From the NCBI GenBank assembly GCA_021018815.1, contig JAITYX010000028.1, positions 1,178,001-1,242,000 on the forward strand: a stretch of 64,000 bases of DNA, written 5' to 3'. The notes beneath the pieces were generated by a model, which saw only the letters and a program-made list of their open reading frames with translations, searched no databases and was not told where the DNA came from. Source of the stretch: Talinum fruticosum (Eukaryota > Streptophyta > Magnoliopsida > Caryophyllales > Talinaceae). How positions within the stretch are numbered: position 1 is the stretch's first letter; each line of letters opens with the position of its first letter. This document shows positions 22,730 to 33,949 of the stretch, piece by piece. The translations under genes were made by a program, and so were the position numbers.

Positions 22730-24338
22730 ATGTACTTCATGACTAAATTAACTCGATGGATGCATGAGATGAGCAACATGTATAGGTTAGAATTAACTAA
22801 TTATGGGCTAAATGTCATCTTTAGCATTCGCCGAGGGAAAATTTATTGGCCTTTCCTAAGGGTCGTTGTATCTTATTGGGACCACCATCACCATGTCTTT
22901 ACATTAAGGGATAAGGAACTGTGCCCCCTGCCTGAAGAGTTCGATGCCATACTAGGCGGTTTTAGGCGAACAAAACCAGCTTGTTTCCAAATCTTCGGAA
23001 AATCTCCATGAAAAGTACCAATATTTATTAAAGCCGAGTAAAAAGTATCTAGGGTGGATCCTTATTGGGAATCGGGTTAGCTTAACCAATCTATCGAAGC
23101 ATTACCGGACCGTGTATGCTTATGCTGAGTCCATTATCATCCCACGACAACAAGCTATAATTATGTGCATGATATGAGGATTCCTTCTAGCAGGGGTCAC
23201 GATGACTTGGCACCGGTGTCGCTACTAAGCTTGGTCGAACAGCTTAGAGGATTATTATTCCCAAACTCCACCAATAGTTGCTTGAAATGATAATTGGTTT
23301 AGACCGAGTCGAAGCTAATGCTTGAAAAGAATTTCTGCGATAACTCCTCGTTATTGCAGGTAAGCACTAAAACAAATGGAAGCAAACAATGGTAAACCGG
23401 CCGATGGCGCCGGCCATAAGGTAGCAGTCCGACGCCGGCCGGAGGCGGCGTCGGCCATAGGCCGCGGTGCCTTCGGCTTACTCCAAAAACCAAACTTTCG
23501 TTCTCGCTTCTACCGACACTATTTTTATTATTTCGATTTTGCTCCTGTTGAGCCTAAAAGTTAGACTTTGACCGTGCAGGACACTAATTTTTGCATCCGT
23601 GATATGCGGATCCGGCTAATGGAACATCCGAAACTCATCAAAGCTCCTCCTTACCCGGACACGTACCTAGCAACCCACTTACGCCAACGGAAATGAACAT
23701 CACCGGTAGTCGATCGTCCGTCTTCCCGATGGGAAGAATATCTCAAAAACCACAAGCAATGACCCGTTATGGTATGTTAAGCATTGGAAGGTGTCCCAAT
23801 TCAAAATGCATACTACATAGCATCCATACATTCGTTTATTGAGCTTGGAGGAGAGCACGTGTTACTTTTCGAGCCGTGTGGTGCGATAAATTGGTAAAGA
23901 ACAAGTAATACCGTTACTTGGATTGTACATGGCTCGTGACTTTTTATTTGTTCGAGAGGACATGGTAGCTCTAGACGGATTGGGTCGTGGCCCGAATACT
24001 GGAATGGTCTTCCGAAATTGTTGAGTCCTGCGGCCTTGCTTGCAGTTGAGAGAGTTGAAAATATTGTTGTTTCTCCCTATTATCCGAAGTGGATAATAGA
24101 AGTCGATCCTGAGCAACGAAAAGCACTAAAACTTATAGAGCTAAACCCCGAAGAAGTCAATCCCGTTGCTGCCCCTCCGTAAATCCGTGAAATAAACCCT
24201 CGGATGGCGGCCCGTGTGAGTCGAAAAGAAACTGAAGCTAAAGAAAATGAAGAAAGGACAGCCCGCCGAATCCAAGAGCTAGAGGAATGCACCCAAGATG
24301 AGGAAACCGAGTCTAGCGAACTAAAGGAAAGAATGTGA
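22730..24338 (+). pseudogene. antisense DUF7745-like gene, one clear intron (A)
   Basis: The first 94 residues are open from ATG 22730: MYFMTKLTRWMHEMS, then VVVSYWDHHHHVFTL and ELCPLPEEFDAILG, the pattern of plant DUF7745-type proteins (FWD...F.....ELCPTLEEY). A GT-AG intron is visible at 23360-23579; its acceptor context TTTGACCGTGCAGGA is identical in B. The second exon reads through the CIRDMRIRLMEHPK region with stops. The C-terminus is a charged, probably coiled-coil helix (ETEAKENEERTARRIQELEE) ending at 24336-24338. Such ORFs are typical of transposon-encoded proteins of unknown function. Confidence 0.7.
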
Positions 24339-24754
24339 AAATAGACTAAGACTCGAATTCTTAGGAGTTTGAGATAGAATAAAAGGAGGACTATTTTTGC
24401 CTCTTCGAAAGTATTTATTTTGTTTTACAAGTAGTATGCTCGCAAATAAATTCCTATTATTAGTTATGTATTTAGGTAAGTAGTAGGCTTACCATTTATT
24501 AAATAAAAGTAACTCGGTATGCTATACTTTCATATTTTTATCGCTCACTTAGAGGTAGAATAATAATAAAGAAAAACCAATATACATATTGGACCATCTA
24601 GTTGGACTATCCAATAAATAAATGAACCAAAGAAAACGGGAAGAAAGAAAAGGAAAACCATGGCCGGATTGGTCCACTATTGACCAGGTGGTAGCCGGCG
24701 CCTGTCCTTGCCGGACCTAGTTGGGTTGGGCTCGGCCCACTACCTAGGGGTATG
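24339..24754. other. tail-to-tail spacer between antisense gene and pol
   Basis: About 416 bp separates the antisense stop (24338) from the pol stop (24755). It is AT-rich with a GC patch, GTAGCCGGCGCC (about 24691). Convergent transcripts would overlap here. Confidence 0.55.
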
Positions 24755-26089
24755 CTAGGCGTAGTACTTCTTCAACTTATCTAGATTGGTATACTGAAAA
24801 ATCTCTTGTCCTTCTAAATCGGTTAATTTCTATCGCTCCACCAGGTAAAACTTGATTAAGTGTGAATGGGCCCTACCAGTTGGGCTTAAATTTGCCTCGT
24901 CGATCCGGAATTGGAGCTCTTAACTCTCCGAGGACCAAATCCCCAATTTGCAAGTTGCGAGGTTTAACCTTCCTATTGAATGTCCTAGATATACGAGCTT
25001 GGTATATTTGGACATTATACGGAGCGTTGAGGTGCCACTCATCCAATGATACTAATTCCTCATAGCGTGCTCTAGCCCACTCAAAATCTGGAATATGACT
25101 TTCAGCAATTATCCTTAACGAAGGAATGGTAATTTCAACTGGAAGGACTGCTTCCATGCCATAGACTAGAGAGTAGGGCGTTGCTCCTATGGAGGATCTA
25201 ATAGAAGTTTTATAACCCCATAAAGCGAAAGGTAATTTATCCGGCCAATCGTTGTAAGTAACTTCCATTTTCTCCACTATTCTACAAATATTCTTGTTAG
25301 TGGCTTTAACTACTCTGTTGGTCCGACGACGATATTCGAAGACTTGTGATGCCGGATTTTATATCTATCCAACAAATCCACTACTTCCTTCTTGAAATGG
25401 CTACCATGGTCACTTATAAGCTTGTGGGGCACTCCATAACGACAGAAAATATTCGGGTGATGAATTTGGCTACTGTTTCGACGTCAAGGTTGCATAAGAA
25501 GTCGCTTCTACCTATTTGGTGAAGTAGTCGATTGCTACTAACACAAATTCATGACCACCTGTTCCTTTAGGAGTCACCTTGCGAATAATGTCTATTCCCC
25601 AAACTAAAAATGGCCGGGGTGAGGATAATATAGGGAGAAATGACGGAGGTTGGTGTTGTAAGTTTGCATACTCCTAACATTTATGACACCTCTTAACAAA
25701 GTCGTGATAGTCTATTGCCATAGTTGACAAATAATAACCAAGTCTCTAAACCTTACGGCCCAACATTCTACCGTTCGTATGAGGTCCGCATTCTCCTCCA
25801 TGAATTTCTTCCATGATGCTCTTTGCTTCATGTTGATTGACACAAAGTAAGTCGATCTCGGAGTTAGTTTTCTTAAACAATTATCCTTGATTGAGGAAGA
25901 ATTGTGCATCCAACATCTTGATGGCTCATTGGGCTTTAGGTGTGGAGTCCAAAGGATTTCCTTACTTGTCCAAATACTGATAAATATCATGATACCAACC
26001 GGTATGGTCAATATTAGATACTTATAAGGCGTAGACGTGTGCGGGCTGGCTCCTTTGCTCGATGTAAACATGCATTGAGTGAATGCCAA
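24755..26089 (-). pseudogene. gypsy integrase (element A)
   Basis: Read on the minus strand: a zinc-binding part with RPHTNGRM and VKRCHKCQ (25660-25790), the core with VWGIDIIRKVTPKG (25590) and SDHGSHF (25400), and a C-terminal tail with RRGKFKPNW and NLDKLKKYYA before the stop at 24755-24757. The 134-residue frame 25277-24873 covers PDKLPFALWGYKTSIRSS to KPNW. The catalytic Glu of the D,D-35-E triad appears replaced by Lys (VVKATNKN near 25300; B has GAVEDTNKN). Integrase would join element DNA to the target. Confidence 0.85.
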
Positions 26090-26640
26090 TAGGAATATTG
26101 ATCATGGATGCTAACATAGCTAGTGCATCCGCAAATTGATTGTTATTCCTAGGAAGGTAGGTGAAAGAAATCTTCTTAAAGCATTTGGATAATTCGTTAA
26201 ATATGCTTGGCAGGGTGCCAAGGCTTCACTACGTACCTTCCACCTTTGCGAAATTTGGTTGATGATCGGACTAGAATCACCAAAAACCCCGATGTTCTTG
26301 TCCCCGATCTTTGTTGCGGCTTCCAATCTCGTGATACAAGCTTTATACTTTGCAGCATTATTAGTGACCTCGAAGTCTAGCTTAACTAAAATGGGAGTAT
26401 GTGCTCCCCCAACGAGACTAAAAAATCCCTACTCTAAATCCCTTCTAATTGGAAGCACCATCGAGTACATTTTCCAAACGTCCACCTCTACTTGTAAAGT
26501 ATCCTCATCTAGGAAGTCAAGGTGTTCGACTTGTGATTCGGGCATAAGTAGATATGCTAAGAATTATGATACTACCCTTCCTTTGATCACTTTTTGAGGA
26601 ATAAACTTGAGTTCGAATTCGATAGCATGACAGTCCATCA
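26090..26640 (-). pseudogene. gypsy RNase H (element A)
   Basis: The frame 26326-26120 has VFGDSSPIINQISQRWKVRS, matching VYGDSSPIINHIFKKWKVRS in C (44020-44080). Upstream, the segment LDFEVTNNAA (about 26370) is present with a stop nearby. RNase H would degrade the RNA template. Confidence 0.8.
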
Positions 26641-27720
26641 CGTTATCTTACTACTTATAGTCGGTTGCTTAAGTATGTACTTAATAGGATTCATAGGTGA
26701 TACCACATGTACCGTGCTGGGCTAACATGTAGTGTCCGAGCTTCTTTGTGACCCAAACTAAAGCCAAAGATGTCTTCTCTCGGTGTATATCTAGTCTCGT
26801 AGTCTAGGAACTTCTTACTCGGATAATAAATCACACGGTCTTCTTTTTCGTCTCGCTGAGCTAACATGGCTCCTATAGTCTGTCTCTATTGTGCTTGAGA
26901 TATAAAAGCAAAGGTTTCCTTGATTGGGGTGGAACTAACACTTGGAGGATTAGCCATGTATTCCTTAACCTTCTCGAATGCTTGTTGGCACTCGATATCC
27001 CAAATTGGCTCATATCCTTTCTTTAACTTCTTGAAAATGGGTTTATAGACGATAGTTAGTTTTGATATGAAACGACTTATGTACTTGGAAAGGTCCTAGG
27101 AAACCCTTTATCTCCTTCTCCGTACTAGGTGAAGGGATTTCTTGAATAACCTTCATCTTGGATGGATCAACTTTGATTCCTCGAAGATTGACAACATAGC
27201 CTAACAGGTTTACCGGAGGTTACCCCAAAGGCACAGTTTTGAGGGTTAAGGCATATGTTATACTTTCCGAGTCTATGGAAGAATTTTCTCGAGCTTGGTA
27301 AGTGCCCTGCCTTATCTTTGGATTTTTATGATCATATCATCTACATATACTTCGGCTTCTTTTTGGATCATATCCTGCAGTAGTGTCGTTGTTATCCTCT
27401 AATATGCTGCACCCACATTTTTGAGCCCAAATGGCATCACCACATAGCGAGTAAGTCCCTCATTGAGTGATGAAGGTCGATCTGTTGCATGTCTTCTTCA
27501 GCCATCTTCACTTGATTATACTCGGCGTAACCATCCATGAACGAGAGCAAAGAATGAGCCAACGGGAAATCATCCTTGGGACTGGCCTTGTTTAAGTCCC
27601 TCAAGTTGACGCACATACAAGTTGACGCACATATGAACCCTCCGTCTTTGTTCGGGATTGGAACTATATTTGCTACCCATTGAGGATCGAACTGCGGATG
27701 CGACATAGCTCGCGATAGTA
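26641..27720 (-). pseudogene. gypsy reverse transcriptase (element A), N-terminally deleted
   Basis: Motifs in order: QWVANIVPIPNKDG, then MCVNLRDLNKASPKDDFPLA, then YNQVKMAEEDM (27706-27480), then EAEVYVDDMII at about 27330-27350, so the YVDD catalytic box is intact. SHPQFDP runs directly into QWVANIVP: the KEFIDVFAWSY to WALKIKE stretch (present at 12527-12790 and 12955) is missing. An 18-base tandem duplication at 27603-27636 (GTTGACGCACATA twice) adds extra residues. Confidence 0.85.
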
Positions 27721-28472
27721 TTAAGATAGAGCTCCCTTCTAGATTACCCTCTTGACCGAAGAAGAGGATGAAAAGATTGTTTCCGACGGGATTGGTCCAA
27801 TATAATGTGGATTACCCCTTTTGAGGAGGTGGGGTGCCTCCTCTTCTAGAATATAATAGTCATCGAAATTTCCGGACCACGTACTATGACACCCTTCTCC
27901 TTGATGTAATAGGGCTTAAGAAAACCATAATAAGGAAAGTTATCTCCTTTTCTCATAAATTATCCATTCGAGTATAAGGAAAGGGCATAATAGAGCGGAA
28001 TGTGTGTGGTGCAATCCTCTTTACATGAATTTCCCACTTAGCTTGAGTCTGTTTCCTTAGCGATAGGTTGATAGTCTAGCCCAAAATTATAATTATTAGT
28101 GGGTTCAAAGGGTGAAAAAATAGGGTGGTCCGCCCTTTGGCTCGCAACGAAACCCGAAAATTACGCCTACTTCCGAAGCATTGAGTGGATACAAGTGTTG
28201 CCATAAGGGTTAAAGGTAAAAGGTGCTTTATCCCTTTCTAAGGCAATGACAGTTTCAAATCCGTACAATTCTTCATCACTAACATCATGCTCGATCTCCA
28301 CTACGGATTCTTTGGAAGTGATAGTAGCACAAAGATTATCCCCGTTGACAGTTATGACTTGACCTTTGATGATCATTTTGACCTTCTTATGCAATGTAGA
28401 GCGCATTGCTCGGTGACCGTGCAACCAAGGGCATCCTAGAAGTAGATTGAAAGTAGTTGGGATATCTAAGAC
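27721..28472 (-). pseudogene. gypsy pol linker between protease and RT (A)
   Basis: The 85-residue frame 28424-28167 (LYGFETVIALERDKAPFTF) and the segment at 27700-28070 match D at 1080-1700. No catalytic motif is present; it is the spacer typical of this lineage. Reading is broken between the pieces. Confidence 0.65.
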
Positions 28473-28900
28473 TTAGAATTCAATATTCCTCTCCACTAGC
28501 CTTATATTGATTGGTAAGGTCATTGTTCCCAAGACTCTTCTTATAGAGTTATCATATGCTCGAAGATGAATAGTTTTCTTAGAGAGTTGTTGCTCCTTAA
28601 TTCCTAACCTCTTAGCGGTTCGCCGAGGACACACATTAACTGCTAATCTGTTGTCTACCAAGGTTAAGGGAATAAACTTGTTAATGCAAGTTACGATTAA
28701 AGAAAGGGCATTGTTGTGTGCAACGCCTTCTTCTAGGAGATTCTTCTTATCAAAAGTAATAGTTCCATCCCTACTATTAACCAACCATACTACTTCCTCT
28801 AGCATGGTTTTGGGAGAAACTTCTATCTTACTGATTGCATTGATTAAAGGTCGTCTATGTTTCGGGAAGCGAGATATCAATTTCCGAGATAGAAATCTCG
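28473..28900 (-). pseudogene. gypsy aspartic protease (element A)
   Basis: A 135-residue frame holds FIPLTLVDNRLAVNVCPRRT, the active-site block of Tat-type retropepsin. The lineage normally has DNG; here Gly is Arg, which should abolish activity. Before it, SKIEVSPKTMLEEVVWLVNS matches D. After it comes GTMTLPINIRLVERNIEF, the second half of the fold. Confidence 0.85.
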
Positions 28901-29279
28901 GCTTTTAATTTCGGAGTCGCTCAAGGATTGGGTCTTCTTCCTTTGTAGCTTTAGGTTCTTTTGGGGCTTCCCGAGTCCATTGTGAACCCAAGGGCGTGTT
29001 GTCCCTTCCCGATCTAGTAAGAAATTGAACAGCTAGTTCTCTTAATGTTTCCCCAAAAGTGTTCTTCTAAGGGTGCTTGTGCCCCACAAGTCGTCACTAT
29101 TGTTGTCATCATCTCTCGTTTCGTAGACATCTTCTTCATCACTTACCCACAACCCCTGGACTTCCGGATTCCATGAAGGTAGATTTAGAAGCGGTTGTGA
29201 TCATTAAAATCGCAGATAAAGATAGAAGGATCCTACCGACCTGGTGTGGGTTCGGTAAAGATGGCTAAGATGCTCGCTA
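28901..29279 (-). other. gag-protease junction of A, degraded
   Basis: This contains the Asp/Glu-rich junction between gag and protease, matching D 2250-2560 (shared word TCTTTTGGGGCTT). No intact frame. Confidence 0.5.
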
Positions 29280-30506
29280 AAAGGATTTTGTTATTGCTTG
29301 GTTTTGGGCAGCCTTAGGTAGGGTAATTGGCCATTTCAAAACATATCTTCTAGTTTGTTCTTGAATGTCCAACACCATTCAATATCGTGTCCTCGTGAGC
29401 GATGGTATTTACAAAATTGTCCGACATCCTAATTTTTAGACTTGTTTCGCAATTTTTGATTACGCTCTAATAGGTGACAACTCTGTTTTCCCTTTATCCA
29501 AGAGATGGTCAAGGGCTTAAGCATAAGTAGTATCCATAGGAGTGTAGTCAGTATACATGTTAAGGGCATTGACATCCGCACCCCTGGTAGCATTGCCCGG
29601 CGTTGGAGGTTTTCTTATCTTTGGAATGATAATTACCTCTATATCCGGTTGCGACTTTTGTGGTCATGGTAGACAGTTCTTCTTCCATCAGCAAGCTAAC
29701 ATCTCCGAGGGTTGAAAATTTTATCATGGGTAGGAATTTGTGGTGCTAATTATAATTGGGTTGAAGGTTCTTCACGATGATACGAGACTTGATCTTTTCG
29801 GATGGTCGGTCAACCATGTGGGCTACCTTTGCTCTCCACCTAGTCGGAAAATTAATGAAACTCTCCTTCTCGCCTTCCTTGATTAGTTCCAAATCTTTAA
29901 GAGTAACAGTAAATCGTGTTATAGGAGTATTGATGGAGGAACTCCTTGCACAAATCTTTTGAACCGGCAACCTTACGTGGGTCAACCGCGTTGTACTTTT
30001 TCCCGACATCGGTATCAAATGTCTAGGGGAAGATGATGTGGTAAGTGTCTTCGGGAATGTTCTTAAGAGTCATTGCTCCCAAGAAGTTGCGTAACTAATG
30101 ATGGGGATTCTCGGAACCTTTAAACTTAATATCAAGCATGGTAAACTTATAAGGTAGTTCACCTTTAGGAATTGAAGTGAATCTCTTATAATCGAAATAA
30201 TGATTCGCTGAACATGTGTGACTCCCTTAGCATCCATTCTATCCGATTTATATGGGAATCGGACCGAGTTTTAGAGTCGGGCTTAAGGGATTCATGTTTA
30301 AGACTATCCGGAGAAGATTGGACATGTAGAGGTGGTATAACCATAGCCATTTCCTTTTGCACACGCTCGGCTTCTTCGGCCTCTTCTCTTCTCCTATGTT
30401 CAGCTTCCTCATCTCTTTGACTAGCCTCAATAACCCTTATGATTTCCTTCAAATATCTTGACATAGAGCATTTATGTTCCTCCCGATCACTCAACCTGGT
30501 TTCCAC
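29280..30506 (-). pseudogene. gypsy gag (element A)
   Basis: The N-terminal frame (30506-30186, 106 residues) is a charged helix rich in Glu, Arg and Lys (RRREEAEEAERVQKEM), probably coiled coil. The Retrotrans_gag core follows (30018-29746): NTPITRFTVTLKDLELIKEG and SFINFPTRWRAKVAHM, and then an H..C-type segment near 29380. The domain would form the particle shell. A frameshift lies between the halves. Confidence 0.8.
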
Positions 30507-31950
30507 CCTAGCTATATTCTAATTAAGCATACCGAGGTTAAGATACTATTCGAGATTGGGATCTACTTGGAAGGGAACTCTTTTTAGGTACTTGTCCAAC
30601 AACAAGGAGTGGATTGTGATAGTGTACTATGCACCAAAGCTTGTCGCACCGATGTAGACCGTGGAGTAGAAAGAAATGATGATATGTCGGACTCCTTTGC
30701 TAGACCTTCTAATCTTTTAGAGCTCGGATTCCGACAATACTCGATTGTCATGGACTTCCCTATTTTTGCAGCCTAAAGGATAAGGTTTAGGACCATGTAA
30801 GAGAAGATCACTTTTAAGAGGAAGGGACTCAAGCACAAGACCAGAAAAGACTAAGGATGCTTTTATTTGGGTGCACATAAGAATGCAATGATGATATAAT
30901 ATGATGAATGACTCAATAAAATGCTTCCTATATGATAATGCGTTTCTTTATTTAAGATGAACTTTGGACTAGATGCAAAATGAGAGAGACAGACCTACCT
31001 ATCCTAAAATGATTTGATTTTTCTTTCTTGGCTAATGCAAATGAACTCACCTAATATGAGATGCTTTTATTTGGCTAATGCAAGTGGACTCACCTAATAT
31101 GAGATGATTTTATTTGTCCAATGCAAATGGACTCACCTAATATGAGATGATTTTACTTGGCTAATGCAAATAGACTCACCTCATATGAGATGATGCAAAA
31201 CGAAATGTGACAATGCAAAAGAAAATAAAAGGAATGGACAATAAGAAAAAGGAACCGGTAAGGCCCTTTCATAAATAGCAACTACTTAGGCTATGAGAAA
31301 GATAATTTTGGAATGACACGGAAAAATGCGAACAATGGACCAACCTCGTTGTAGACAAAAAAACATTTTGACTTTTGGCTAAATGCACGTAATGGACTCG
31401 ACTCTAAGAAATTTATTAAAGTGTTTTATTTTCACCCATGCAAGGGTCTAAATTAAGTACTCCTCACATATTCCTAAAGGCTCACAAGTAAAAGATTAAA
31501 TCTAAAACAAACATATTCATCCAAGCATGCAAATGAAGCATGAGGGAAAACCAAAAAGTCCAAAAGTCCTATGGCCCATGAGTGCAAGAGTTTGGATACA
31601 TGGTGACACATAGTCCGAAATTTGGTCCCCTATGGGTTGCATGGATAAGGATACCAGCTAGAATTTCGGTGCCTCTCGATGAACCAAAAATTTTAGCCAA
31701 AGATGGCATGCTACGACGGAGGAGGTACCGTTTCCTCGGGCAATCAAACCTAGTTGGGCCCGCGTACAGGAACCACTAGGAGCCTCTCTCCGTAAAGGGT
31801 ACGTAGGGGGTAAAATAAAGTTTTCTTAGTGGTCCAAAATAATATTTATTCTAGTTCAAAGGTTGCTAAAAGTGGGATGCCTAATGCAAGGACATCATTA
31901 AAACTCACTACTCAAATTTTCAAGTTTCACCCTCTTAATAAATGATATAT
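30507..31950 (-). other. 5' leader of element A
   Basis: About 1.4 kb between PBS and gag with no long open frame. Some Ogre relatives have an extra ORF1 here; I see none. It contains a four-copy 43-bp repeat. Confidence 0.6.
31028..31198. repeat. 43-bp tandem repeat, four copies
   Basis: Copies start at 31028, 31071, 31114 and 31157, exactly 43 bp apart, each with GGACTCACCTAATATGAGAT or a close variant and TTGGCTAATGCAA. The last copy is shortened. Confidence 0.9.
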
Positions 31951-31967
31951 CCCCATTGGAGTCGCCA
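31951..31967 (-). other. primer binding site of element A
   Basis: The minus strand reads TGGCGACTCCAATGGGG, two bases inside the 5' LTR end. This is like the tRNA-complementary PBS of plant Tat/Ogre elements (TGGCGACTC...TGGGGA form, tRNA-Arg type from memory). Confidence 0.7.
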
Positions 31968-31969
31968 CT

Positions 31970-33944
31970 TGTAGGAACCACGGCCAGCTGGGGCTACCCA
32001 ACTTCACCACTTGTGTCGGGTTTCTCCTTTTTGGAAGATTGATTTTGAAGGCCGTTTTAGAAAGTCGATTATATAATATGGGGATGAACCATTATTAAGA
32101 TTTCGAATTTTATTAAATCTTATTTAAAGCGAATTAAGCAAAGTTTGAATGGCAGTTTTATTAACCTTTTTATTTTGGCAATTATTTTAGAAGTCCCGTG
32201 ATATTGTTTATTAATTAAAGGATAAATGAGATTAGGGTTCGGATTATGCCGAGAGGCTTTAGGGCCGATTGGTGTGAAAACACGAATCTGGACCAAGCCT
32301 CGCTCGCCGACCACTAGGCACAGGCGGCAGCTGTTCCTAGCGGTGGCGAGTGTCGGCCGAGGCGGTGCCTAACAAAGTCGGCCTCGGCCTCTGCCCGGTT
32401 GACAGATTCGAAACATTCATCTTTTTATCCACAAAATCGGAAAACAACCAGGATGCATATTTAGAAGAAATAAATAAAAGAGAGTTGCTAGTCGACTTTT
32501 AGAAAAGAAAAACTAACAAAAACGAAAATTTTCTCTTCCAGTCTTAGTATGAGAAAACTAAGACTAAAAGAAGCTAAAAGATGACTCCATCGGTCTTGAA
32601 TCGAGAATCGGATTCGGGGGCAAGGGTACAAAATGTAGGGATAAATCCCTCCATTATGCCCGTCCGAAGACGGCTATTACTAGTTTGAGTAGTATGTTAA
32701 TAAAGATATAAAAAAACAAGTATACAACATGCGGAACATAATTAAAGCAACCAAAACATAACAAGAAAACGATAAAGAAAAGCGATAAAGAAAGTGATAA
32801 AAGAAAGAAAAGCGGGAAATAAAAGATTACATCGGTCGGGAGGAAATTAAAGCGATTATATCTCTTAAACCACAATACAGAAATCGAATAAAACTAAAAT
32901 AAATATAACCATTCGAAGGCTAAAATATGGCCCTCGAGGTTGTCCCACATTGTTGATCTAGATCTCCTCGTCGGATCTCTCGATGCAATGGCGACAATCC
33001 AAAGAAAAGGGCTAGTTCTTGTGAATTATGTTTAGGGTAGAGTAATCATCGGTTGAATGAGTACCCAAAGATCAAAATAATCGATTATTGTTTAGCTCTT
33101 TACACGAATTCAACGGTAGTAAGTAGAGAAGATGAATGTTCAAGATTAATTTTCACAGAGTAACGTTTAGATGTGAGTATTTTGGTTAGCTTTCTACATA
33201 GTGATGCTAAGGTAGGAAGTCGTGTCGGAATGAGAGCCAAGGCTCTCTATTTATAGGAGAGGACCTAGGCCACAAATGACCTAGGGTTTGCCTCTTATTA
33301 GCCATCCAAACAGCTGAAATAAAACCGGCCCATTCCTTAAGAGATGGAACCGGATCGAGAAGATGATAAAAGCGGATAGAATTGATTAAAAGAGAGCAGG
33401 CGGGCGTTGGCCCTTCGTGCGCTAGTTATGCCTCCGAGGCCTCTCCAAGATCAAAATGTAACATTCTACCAGGCTTCTAGAAGACGGGAGCCGACCACAA
33501 CATCGTTTAGAGGGGAAAGCTTTTAGACTCGTGTGGGTTGTCTTGTGAAGCTTAAAACGTAGCACTTTGATGCTCCTAATCATGAAATGCAACTCTTCAA
33601 CGTCATCTTCGGGTCTTCAGCTCCTTGTCTAACTTGGACAAAAGTAAAATATGGTATTCTTTACTTGGAATTACCCGGCACACATCATGGGACTCCACAG
33701 TCTCTAAGGGCTCGACCCGAGTCTTGGATAGTCCGAAAGAAAAGAGGATTTATAGACCGAACTAAGGCAAAAAGGCTATCTAAGTGGTGCTTGGGGTTCC
33801 TTGTGGTTTACTCGGCTTATGTTGAACCGATCAATCATAGTTCAAAATCCAAATCCACAAATAGGACTCGGATTATCATCATCGGGCCGACAAAATAAAA
33901 CACGAAATAACGATATAAAGGACGATGCTTTTTAAGTGTCTACA
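31970..33944 (-). mobile_element. 5' LTR of element A (1975 bp)
   Basis: The ends are TGTAGGAACC (plus-strand left) and GTGTCTACA (right), the same as in 14113-18858. On the minus strand the LTR starts TGTAGACACTT and ends GGTTCCTACA. The TATA box is about 700 bp in. Intact length with both termini. Confidence 0.9.
33245..33258 (-). promoter_or_regulatory. TATA box of A's 5' LTR
   Basis: The minus strand reads CCTATAAATAGAGAGCC, the likely promoter core for the gag-pol transcript. A GC-rich motif, GCAGGCGGGCGTTGGCCC, lies about 145 bp upstream (33397-33416). Confidence 0.65.
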
Positions 33945-33949
33945 GCTAC
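33945..33949. repeat. target-site duplication, right copy (GCTAC)
   Basis: GCTAC follows the LTR end directly and matches the left copy GCTATC. The coding sequence of element B's RNase H continues from it (compare GCTGCAGAATACGAGGC at 43956 in C). Confidence 0.65.

Larger units (their letters stand above)
14113..33944 (-). mobile_element. Tat/Ogre-like gypsy element A, near full length, with antisense genes
   Basis: On the minus strand the order is 5' LTR (33944-31970), PBS, leader, gag, protease, RT, RNase H, integrase, an antisense two-gene block, PPT and 3' LTR (18858-14113). Total length is about 19.8 kb including a 2.96-kb insertion. It sits in the RNase H gene of element B, flanked by GCTATC/GCTAC. 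Integrase-last pol order and PBS type place it in the Tat/Ogre lineage. Stops, frameshifts and catalytic changes make it inactive. Confidence 0.9.

Noticed and set aside
32654..32875. 73-residue Phe/Leu-rich frame inside A's 5' LTR
   Set aside because: It lies in LTR sequence; the matching stretch in other LTRs (44866-45093) differs in sequence and frame, so it is compositional.
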